A stretch of 64,000 nucleotides of DNA from NCBI RefSeq assembly GCF_019112545.1, contig NW_025064888.1:1119620-1183619 (forward strand), given 5' to 3'. The translations under genes were made by a program, and so were the position numbers. The DNA comes from Guyanagaster necrorhizus (lineage: Eukaryota; Basidiomycota; Agaricomycetes; Agaricales; Physalacriaceae). Positions 10,816 through 19,836 of this stretch are shown here, piece by piece. A model generated the notes under the pieces. It was not told the origin of the DNA and did not search any database. It worked only from the letters and a program-made list of their open reading frames with translations. The stretch's first letter is position 1. Each line of letters opens with the position of its first letter.

Positions 10816-11600
10816 AGGGTCTTTAAGTCCAGGGGGCATTGCTGGTTAATTGAGTCATTGGCTGGATGATCTTGCTGTAATCCTGGATGAAGCATTGATA
10901 GAAATTTGTAAATCTGAGAAATAACTGTAGCTCCTTCTTCTTGATCAGCTTTAGCCATTCTATTACCTCTGCTACCTTGATGGGATCCATCCTAATACTC
11001 CCTTCGCTGATGATGATTCCAAGGTATTCAGTTTTGAGCACCTTGAACTTGCATTTCTCCACTTTGAGGAACAGTTTGTGCTTCTTCATGAGGGCCAGCA
11101 CTTGCCATACCAGTCTTCTGTGCTCCTCCTTCATTTTTGACATGATTAAGATATTGTCAAGATAAATGATGACCTTTCTAATAGAGATGAGGTCTTTGAA
11201 GATGTCATTCATCATCCATTGGAAAGTTGCTAGGGAGTTGGTGAGCTCAAAGAACATGACAGTGGAGTCAAATAACCCTCAGTTTGTCTGAAAGGCTGCT
11301 TTCTATTTATCCCCCTCCTTGATACAAATGTTGTTATACTCTCACCGAATGTCAAGTTTGAGTTTGGTGTAATATTTAGCATCCCAAAGTTTATCCATCA
11401 GCTCTGAGATTAGCAGCAGGGGGTATCAATTTTTGATGGTCAATTCATTAAGCTTTCGATAATCCTGAACTGGTCAAAGCTTACTGTCTTTCTTTTTAAC
11501 AAAGAAAAATGAGAAAGCCATCAGAGATTTCAACAGTTGGATTCATCTGCTGGACAAGTTCTCATCCAGGAACTTGTCGAGTTCTTGTTGTTTATTATTG
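10816..11600 (-). pseudogene. Degenerate reverse transcriptase of the retrotransposon
   Basis: Minus-strand frame 10823-11257 holds the RT palm: FELTNSLATFQWMMNDIF, then the catalytic box, read as IYLDNILI, then MKEEHRRLVWQVLALMKKH, KLFLKVEKCKF, EYLGIIISEG and the connection region FTNFYQCFIQDYSKI. The YxDD box has Asn in place of the second Asp (codon 11153-11155). Gly-to-Glu and Pro-to-Leu changes in the nearby LTNSP-type motif are also single transitions. Upstream RT motifs (11260-11600) are present but contain stops. Confidence 0.9.
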
Positions 11601-11899
11601 CTAAGAGGATAAGTCTTACAATTCAAGTTGGTGTTTGCATTCAGGATTAGCTCGATTGCATGATCCCATAGCTTTGGCTTTGGCAGTTCATTAAAACTCT
11701 TCTTCTTGAACAGATCCTTGAAGTCACATACCTATTCAGGCACCATTTCTTCAAAGGTTTTTCCTCCTTATGTTCATTGGCCTTGGTGGCCAGGTTATTG
11801 GCATGATGGACTGCTCAGATATGTATCTCACACTGAAGATCAATAGCAAGAATAGTTTCTCCATTCTCCATTTCCTCATTCCATCAATCTTCTGGATTC

Positions 11900-12260
11900 T
11901 CATTGGGCAACTTGAATGGGATCTTTTGGCATCAGCATCTTGCGAACATAATCCTTCCAGTTTTCCAGTTGATTAATAGATTATGACATATTAGCCAGTC
12001 ATGACCAAGAAAGATTTTCTTAGTTCTGAGATCTGTAATAGCCAGGTCGATTTGTTTGGAATAATCACCAATTGTGAGCCTGAGCTCAACAAATTCAGTA
12101 ATTGAGCTGGCCTGGTTTTTTGTTCTATCAGCATTATAAACTAGAATTAGAGCCACTGTTGCTCAGGTTGGGAGCTTGTGCTTATTGATGAAAGCATGAT
12201 TAATTGAGCTTCCAGTGCAACCACTATTGATTAGAGCAGTCACAGTATAGGTTGATCAAG
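11900..12260 (-). pseudogene. Degenerate retropepsin (protease) of the retrotransposon
   Basis: The minus strand around 12180-12250 reads VTALINSGCTGSSINHAF. In Ty3/gypsy elements this is the active-site region ALIDSGCTGS, so the catalytic Asp is Asn here (codon 12226-12228). The rest at 11932-12156 includes ITDLRTKKIFLGHDWL with the conserved LGxDWL motif. An aspartic protease without its aspartate cannot process Gag-Pol. Confidence 0.85.
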
Positions 12261-12734
12261 ACATAAGTGTCTTGATCTGGGCTTTAGTGATCAGGTCTCA
12301 TCCTGGGGTTTTAGATCACCAAATGAACTTTTGTAGTTCTTGAAGTTCATCAAGCCACTCCAAGGCTTGGCACTATTCAGCCTTCTTCATTCCTTCCACC
12401 ATTTCATCAATTACTTCTTTAGCTCAAGTTTGATAGACCCAATTTTTAAGTACAGCTTTTACTGCAGTTTTGTCTTTAGCATCCTTGATGGCCCTCCAGG
12501 TCCATTCAGTGTCAAATGGCCTGAGCCAAGTAGTGGGGCTCTCTGCCTCTGTTCAGCCTGAAAGCATTTGAGTTTTTTCTTTTGGTGATTCTTTGGTGCA
12601 TGAGTTGAATAACCAGGGTACATTTGAATGTGTAAATGAGGTAGACATGGAAGTAGCTATAGAAATACTATTAGTCTGGCTAGTGGCTATTAGTTGCACA
12701 TCATGAAAGTTCTTGGCTGACCCAGTGGAATTGC

Positions 12735-13034
12735 TCACTGGTCAGCCTCATCTTTTACCTTCTCTTCTTTGGTCTCTTTGCTGAGTTCTTTTTCTTTCTT
12801 CTGTAACTCAGCAATCTGCATCTGAATATCTTCATGCATCTTTTTCTTCTTCAGACAATCTTTTGCTATATGGCCCTTTTGGCCACAATTGAAACATTTT
12901 CCTTTCTTCTTTATCCAATCAATGTCCATGGATTTTCTTGCCCCTGTGTAGGTTTTTCCTGTCCTGGTCTTCTGCATGCCATAGGCAGAGGCTGTCAAGG
13001 GTCCTGATGATTTTCTGGCAGTTGTCTCTGACAA
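12735..13034 (-). pseudogene. Gag zinc-knuckle region of the retrotransposon
   Basis: A 99-codon minus-strand frame carrying one CCHC knuckle, CFNCGQKGHIAKDC (residues 47-60), which binds the element's RNA, followed by a Lys/Glu-rich tail. The capsid part lies upstream (13040 to about 14600) in the same orientation. It is riddled with TAA/TAG stops at positions that read as glutamine codons in related Gags. Confidence 0.85.
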
Positions 13035-16000
13035 TTTGTTCAGGGTTGGTGAGGTTGGCTTCTTAGAGTAATCTTAAAGGGTTGATGATTCCACTTTCTG
13101 CCTTTGTCACTCCTTGTACATCTTGATGATCCTTTCTTTCCACTCATCATACCCAACCAGCATCAAGGATTTGATGCTGATGACAGAGATCATCATGATG
13201 TAAGAAGAGAGGACTCCTTTTTTGAGGGCCTCAACTATTCGTCCATCATTTGCTATATTATCTCAAATACCAGTGAGCTTCACAAGGCATTCCAGCTCAT
13301 CAAAGTAGTCTATAGCCACCTTATCACCCATCTTGTACTCCTTGATCTTCTGCTTGTACACTTCTTGTACTGCTGAATCAATGAACTTGTCATGCAGCAT
13401 TTGTTTGAATACTGATCATGAGGGATACTGGTAATGCTCTCAAGTCAATGATCAGAAGTTTAGGGAAATGAGAATCCACCAGATCTTAGTCTTCTCTTCA
13501 AGATACAAGGCAGTGAAGATGACTTTATTCATGTCTATCTCCAGGAATCTGATATAAACCTCAAAATATTATTCACAGTCAACCAGAAATTGGTTGATGT
13601 CATCTGATGCACCCTTGAAGGGACAGGGTTTTCAAAGTAAGTCGGGCTGGCATTATAGTATAGTGGCATTCACTGGCAATGTGTCTATCAGATTGGATCA
13701 ATCTGAGAATGGAGAGTATCATCATTCAGTCAGCAGTCTGAGGAATAAGTGGAGAGAGTTATTGTCTGTGGTGAGACTTTCTCATAGTGCTTCTTTTTTT
13801 CACATGATGATGTCATCCCATATAGTGAATCCTAGTCAGATGGCTTCAGGATCATCCTATGCTGGCTCCTTTCCTTTTCTGCTCCCTATTGCTTCATCAG
13901 ATGGCAGTTGTCCTCCTAGGACTCAGCTTCCTCTGCTGGTCCAAGGGTTTCAGTATGAAGTTGGTAGTTTCATCAGCTGCAGTCAGGACCAAGATAGCTG
14001 AGTTGCTATTGAGGATGAGGAGGGGGTAGTGTATGAAAATATACTTTGAATCAATGGAGCCATGTACACAGCTCATTTCAGGGTGATAGAAGGTGACCAC
14101 AGCATTAGTCATACCAGGGATATTGGCTGGTACTCAGGTGGCCTGCTGATCAGATCCTCTGAGTGTCTTTTGTTATATTGCCAAGTGGCATAGTCAGTTG
14201 CTGCATGTCTTAGTATCTCTGTTTGTTCATTAGGTGCAGAATGCAAGTATAATTATCCTGTTCATGATGCTACCCAGGTAGCATCACACCATAAGAAATT
14301 TACTCTCTGCAGGTATAACTCTTAGTATTCCTGCTCTCTGACCTCCTGTATAGCTCTTTCTAATTCTTCTTCACCTGTATCTTTCTGTAGTCCATATGCA
14401 AGTTCTCCATCAGTGTGAGGTGAGTCACTACTCTCAGTTTCCTCTTCAAGCTCATTATCCCCCTCTTCCTCAAAGAGAGAAATGTCAGGCAGATCATAAA
14501 AACTCTCTGCATCTCTGTGCAGTCATTCTGTCTTTGTTGACCTGCTGCTCCAGCTGAGTGCTGAGCCCAGTGGTGGGGCCCAAAAAGTCAGAGACATTGA
14601 GGTAGATGGAAGCAGGCTGACTTCTGATATCAGAGTCATATCGATTTTCTCCTGCTGCTTGTGCTGTCACCACTCACTCACAATAGAGCTGAACATTTCT
14701 TCTGTATCTGTCATTGAGAAACTGCCTGACCATCTGGCTCCTGAGGAAGCCTCGAAGGACATGGGTGGAGATGTGGGCATTGCCAGGTACTCATAGTCTG
14801 TAGTGCCCAAGGATGAATTCATTGTCTCCAAACATAGTGTCAATGCTGGGAGTTTTTCAGGAAGGGGAATATTGTGGGATTGGAGGGCATGCAATGGTTC
14901 CTGGAATATCATCCCAAGCTGGAGAAGAGATCCCATTGTTTCTTGTTCAGGCTTCATTGGCAGTGAGGGTTTCTGCATTGGCCCAGACTGCCAGAGCCTA
15001 TGGGCTGGATCCTGAGGTGCTGAGTTCTCTAAAGACAGAGGTCGAGAGCAACCAGTCAGCTTATACCAGTGCAAGAACTGATGTGATCTCAGAGTAGAGA
15101 CTATACCAGTTAGAGATGTCAGCCCTTACAAGCTGATCTCTCTCAATACTCTGCTGCTGCTCTCTATGCTGCTGGTCATATTCAGCAGCCCACTGCACCT
15201 GTTCTCAGAGAATGAGACACTCCTTAAGCTCACTTTGGGCTGGCTGAGAGGTATTTTGCTGTCTCTGCTCTTTTTGTTGAAGGGCTTCATCATAGTTGAA
15301 AGAGACATTGAGGTCCCATGCAGGGAAGAGCTGGTGAATGATTTTATTTTGATTTTCTCAGATTCAACACTTGTCATCAAGTCAGTCTGAGAGTGTCCAT
15401 CTCAGCCTATTGCTGGTCCCAACCAAGACAGTGGCAGGAGAGCTGCAAGACTGGCTTTGAGAGACTTTCTGACAGGTTCTTGTAGCCATCTGAGTGGGGC
15501 TGAGAGAATCTCTGGCACGGTCACTAATTCTATGGGTATGAGAGGCTCTGAAAGAGTCAGAGAAGGGAGACTGCTGGAAGAAGTCTGTCAAAAGGTCCTC
15601 ATCCTCATGATCAGAGATGAGGGCTCACTGCCAAGAATTCCTGAATCCTGCAAGATGATTGTTATTATTTCTACTAGCTGGTCAGAAAGAGTATTAATAT
15701 CTCTCTTCTTCTTGAATGTCCTCTTGATGTGAGCTGCTAGGCCTGGCTTCAGGTAAGGAGCTTGTCAAAGACTGGTGGGACATTCATTAGGAGTCTGGGA
15801 TGTCATGGAGGGAAAGGTCAGGGATTATGTTGTGAAGGATGTTTCAGATATGTTGAAACTTGTTGTAATATCTGATTGCTCAGATGGTGATTGATTGGCA
15901 TCCTCAGCACAGCTGGATGATCACCAATAATCTTAACAAAGTTCCAATGATAGAAGTGAGGAGTTCAAAAAACTCATGATCAAAGTTTGAGTCTGATGGA

Positions 16001-16058
16001 GTAACAGAGGGTATTCAGTTTCCTCCATACTATAGTGCATGAGGAAAAGAAAGATCAA
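13035..16058 (-). pseudogene. Degenerate gag capsid and 5' leader of the retrotransposon
   Basis: Minus-strand Gag-like text continues from the zinc knuckle to about 14600 with many stops. From 14600 to 15600 there are longer open pieces (14667-15074 and 15382-15591), rich in Ser/Thr/Pro, of unknown role. They may be the Gag N-terminus. From 15600 to 16058 I see only untranslated leader. Confidence 0.5.
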
Positions 16059-16071
16059 GCTTCAAGCTAAT
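16059..16071 (-). promoter_or_regulatory. Self-complementary primer-binding site
   Basis: Directly after the 5' LTR with one spacer base, the minus strand reads TTAGCTTGAAGCT. It does not start with the TGG typical of tRNA-primed elements. It is an exact reverse complement of AGCTTCAAGCTAA inside the 3' LTR (8497-8509), and of the equivalent 5' LTR site (16226-16238) except for two transitions. This is the arrangement known from the Tf1/sushi group, where the RNA primes on its own 5' end. Confidence 0.75.
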
Positions 16072-16527
16072 TGTTAGACCCAAGTTGCACATGACTATAA
16101 ACACATGATAAACTGATACAATCTTGCACTTCAGGTTAAGCATCAGAGTCCACTGATGTGAATAATAGTCATGATGCATCAAGGCCTTAAGATTGGCTCA
16201 AGAGAAAGTAGTGTGAAAATAAACTTTAGCTCAAAGCTGAGGATTTATCAGTGAGAGCGAGTGGTCTTAAATACTGTATAAAGTCTGCTAATAATACTAT
16301 GACTAATTATGTGTTTTTAGGTCTATTGTGCCCATTGTCCTAGGGTGTCATTACTATACATAAAAGATTGATTGTGTGTCATTGAGCAATGCTGTTGTGT
16401 CAAAAGACAATAACAGACTTGGCCAGTTGTGATGACTAAGCTTCATCCTATGGTCTTAAGCACTCATTCTAGTGCCCTGACTAAGCATAAATAGGAATTA
16501 AGTTAAGGAAAAAAAAAATTTGTAACA
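16072..16527 (-). repeat. 5' LTR of the chromodomain retrotransposon
   Basis: 456 bases, aligned end to end with the 3' LTR. In the element's sense a TATTTAAG box (16266-16273) lies about 28-35 bases upstream of 16238. That is where the transcript should start if its first bases are the 13-mer that pairs with the primer-binding site. Confidence 0.93.
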
Positions 16528-18858
16528 CTCTCCTGCTCTCTATCAGCCATATACAGAGCAAAATTCTATATACCACCTCATGAGAATGAAAAATTACAGA
16601 AGGGCACAATCAAATATAAACACAAAGATTACTCAATATCTCCATTAATAAATCACAAAAAACATTGTTTTTCACTATACATCTTATAGCATGATCAAAT
16701 GTCATTTTCTTGTAGTGATATGATGAGGAATGTCTGTTTGGACAATAAAAAGAGAGTAACAGTGCTTTGAGAGTGTTGTAATCAGGAAATCAGAATTCAA
16801 ATGTGAAGAAAATTTTCACATAGAGCTACTATGTGTAATAAGCTTGTTCAATATCATACTGTCTCTCTGCAAGCATTATCCTACTCAAAGTGAGCAGACC
16901 ACATCAAAGAGGTTTTGCATGTGTGCAAGATGAAAACAGATACAGCAGAGTGCTATCCACTAATCACAACCACATTGACACACACAACACTTCTTAGTTT
17001 ATTGGAGGGATTATAATGCAATAAAGTAGCTATAGTAAGCACAATTGTCTTCCCAAATGATTCCACTGTGCATGAATAGCAATAGTGCATATATAACTGT
17101 CTCAGATCTCTCTAAGTCTCAAAGCTTTTCATTTTATAAAAACAAGAGGTGGCAATGAATGTTGCCAGGCCTTAAGGCAAAGAGTACTGTAGCTCAATAC
17201 AATATATCAAAACACTCCCACAAAACTCTCAAAAAAGTTCCAAGCACAGCTCAGATCAATTCCAAATCTCTAAACACATACTATATGACTCAAAGCTTTG
17301 TGCTCTAAGCAGAAACACTTCACAAACATGTCTACAAGTGCCAAAGTTGTTAAACCTCTGTGCACAAGTTTCCAAACCAATCATAGATCCACAGGATTCA
17401 AACCTATGTGACCCAGAGACACAAAACACAATAAAATGCCATCCAACAGACCCAAAGAGTTTGAACCTTTGCCAATCTGTGGAAATATTATAAATAACCC
17501 TGTCCACAGGCCAAAGAGTTTGAACCTCTGCCACCTGTAGTGCCACACATCACAGATACCTCAAAAACTCAAGATAGTGCCTTTCAGACACTGTTCTCTT
17601 ATTCTCAGGCTAGAATGCAATTCAAAACCTCATATCAAATCAAATTTAAGTCTCTCACAAGCTTCTGTACCTCATGCAGTTCTCAAATCTCTCTCTATGA
17701 TATTAATAATGGGTCTATTCTCTTGCTTGAAGTTACAAACACAAACCTAGAGCTAGAGTGCAAGGCCTTTATGCCTAATATACTGCAACTGTGAGGGGTC
17801 AGAAACTTGTCTACTATTCTTACAATGCAGTACTTAAATAGTCTACTACTGTACTTACTAAGACACATCAAATATAGTAGTTTCAAAGCATGAGACTCTG
17901 TTTCAGAGTCATTAGTATATCATTTGTGTGCATGTTGCAGTCTGACATGCATATTCTGCTCCAGGTCAGGCCTGCCTTTTGTTTCTATGCAATCTGACAC
18001 TGGTTAGCTCTGTTAGTGGCCTGGCCACTGGACTCTTTGCTTTCTTATCTCTCTAAGGCAATTAATCCATGCACAGGAGTCATTCTAGACTTCTGGAATC
18101 ATTTTCAGTCATTTCTTTCACCAAACCTTCTCATTTCTCAGCCAATCTCTCTGGTATTTTGGTTTATCTCATTGTGCATCAATGCTCTGTTCTAGAACAT
18201 GTCCCTCAGCAAATTAATACCTATGCATCATTGATCAATGTGATGCAAAGTCATGTGCAAAGCCCTGATCATATTTTGATCATGTGCTCTTTATTTTTAG
18301 TGGGTCTTTTTGTACTTGTATTAGTGCAATTAGTGTCAAGTGCTGGGACCTCATGTGTAGTATGACTCTCTCTGGTATCATCCTACTGCTAAGCCATGCC
18401 CTCCACCCATCATCACTCAAGCCAGCTGTCATACAAGTCCCATTTCACTGCACTTTAGCCAGGTTCTTTATTGTGCACATAGTAGACTGTGGTACAGTCA
18501 ATGTATTGTCATAATTTGCAAAATTACATGCCTGAACATGCAGTGAGCATGTCAACATAGTTGGACTTTGGTGAGAGCAAAGTTCATGAGTCTGCATGGT
18601 TCAGCTGAGAGAAAATCTGTTGGTTTAGGAGTTGTCTATTGCTCTTCTTGGTCCTTGTTGTTATCTACCTGGTGTGATTCCTGGGAGGGAGATCAGAGGC
18701 AGAGGGCCAGGACTTAAAGGATGATGCACTTTAGGTCTAGAGACAGTTTCTGAGATTCTCTGTTTTTTAGTTGGGTTGTCTCCAATGGAGACAGGGCTTG
18801 AGGTGGTGATCAAAGACAGTGTGGCTAGCTGGGTGGATAAGGGGGAATCTGAGGCTGA
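16528..18858 (-). repeat. Older unclassified repeat DNA, right arm
   Basis: Continuation of the repeat interrupted by the Ty3 element. I find no CpG between about 16258 and 19190. One minus-strand frame reads as protein over long stretches, with stops mostly TAG/TAA where Gln would fit. Its clearest part is 18700-18858 (ASDSPLSTQLATLSLITTSS, then IGDNPTKKQRISETVSRP), followed by TVPQST and TIKNLAKVQ. I cannot name the family. It could be a DNA transposon or an older retroelement. It holds a degenerate array of roughly 60-base units at 17260-17540. Confidence 0.5.
17260..17540. repeat. Degenerate tandem array of roughly 60-base units
   Basis: The phrase ccaaag[ag]tttgaacctYtgcc recurs with decay near 17293, 17353, 17399, 17463 and 17523, spaced about 46-64 bases. 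On the minus strand the core reads GGTTCAAACTC or GGTTTGAATCC. These look like RNA polymerase III B boxes, but no tRNA structure surrounds them. Confidence 0.4.
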
Positions 18859-19149
18859 GTACAGTCTTTTATTTTTATTTTTTGGTGGGGGCTATTGCAG
18901 AGATAGTCCAGCAACAGTCACTTCCAACATGCAGCCAAGAAGATCTATATGAATTTAAACCCAAGAAACAGACCAGGTAGGAGTGCATTTTACACACAAA
19001 CAGCACCTCTGCCAAATAGGGTTGTAATACCCATTAAACCTCCCAATGGTTTGATGGGGGATCAAACTTGCACAGGGACACAACTCAGGACCCTCTGGTT
19101 TAAAGTCCAGAACCATTCAACCACATGGGCCTGGGTACAGCCTTTTATT
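18859..19149 (-). mobile_element. tRNA-derived SINE with target-site duplications
   Basis: The body is 18874-19134, read on the minus strand. An A-box match TGGTTGAATGG (19113-19123) is followed by a tRNA-like anticodon arm (CTGG, loop with TTTAAA, CCAG). Two B-box candidates follow: GAGTTGTGTCC (19076-19086) and AAGTTTGATCC (19059-19069). A tRNA-unrelated body ends in an A-rich tail (CACCAAAAAATAA). The flanks are direct repeats, gtacagYcttttatt at 18859-18873 and 19135-19149, 14 of 15 identical, as expected from LINE-mediated insertion. It is about 260 bases long, within the SINE range. The parent tRNA is unclear; the B-box spacing suggests a long-variable-arm type (Leu or Ser). Confidence 0.75.
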
Positions 19150-19190
19150 GTGGTTTAGACTTGTCTTTGTTCCTCCTCAAACAAGGGAGG

Positions 19191-19836
19191 GCGGTGCATC
19201 GCCAGCATCCTTTGTTCGGCTTACTGACGGATGGCAGAAATGAATTCTGTTTGAGTGGCACTCTTCCAGTCTATTCGCGGTACTCGCGTAGGTGGTCAAT
19301 ATCGCGTTGAGCTTGAAGGTACGTTGATGTTCATTTCGTCTCGTGTCTCGAGGTGAAGACGTTGGGTGCGGTCTTTGTGTGTGATTTGCGTGACGTAACA
19401 TCATAGCTGGTTTGACACGCGTCCATTGTTTCAGCGACTAGTGGCTCGAGTTCGGACACTGGGGAGTGCTTGAGCCTTGCTACTGTCAGCAATGGGGAAC
19501 TCAGTAGTGGTTCATTCATGTCAGGAGTCAGCCTGTGCGAAGTGAGGATGCCTGAGGAGTTGCCATTGGAGTATATCGACTAACTACTACATAGATGTAG
19601 TTAGTGGCTCCCGCCAGAATATCTGAGACATCACAAGACTACGACACGTTTCTCCTGACCATCTAAGGTGCAGGAACGGCTTATTATCCTGCTCGATGCT
19701 TTGATAAGCAGAATCCCTTGAGCCAGGCTTGCAGTGGCTAGACGCCGAAACATTATATGGTAGTGGTTCTTGATCAAGGGTCCCCCCCCCCACAACACCT
19801 TTATTTTTAGGCTTCACTTACGATACCGCTTTGCTG
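19191..19836. other. Intergenic region upstream of the cullin gene
   Basis: CpG frequency returns to the level of the genes here, marking the end of the repeat block. No recognised gene or RNA. There is a run of C near 19782. Confidence 0.4.

Larger units (their letters stand above)
8343..16527 (-). mobile_element. Complete but inactive Ty3/gypsy chromovirus-type LTR retrotransposon
   Basis: About 8.2 kb, transcribed on the minus strand. Order in the element's sense: 5' LTR (16072-16527), primer-binding site (16059-16071), gag with zinc knuckle, protease, reverse transcriptase, RNase H, integrase, chromodomain, polypurine tract, 3' LTR (8343-8800). LTRs begin TGTTA and end TAACA. The flanking 5-mers CCCTC (8338-8342) and CTCTC (16528-16532) fit a target-site duplication with one C/T change. 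The domain order with a C-terminal chromodomain defines chromoviruses, which in fungi target heterochromatin. All reading frames are broken, mainly by Gln and Arg codons turned into stops, and catalytic aspartates are replaced. Confidence 0.92.
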
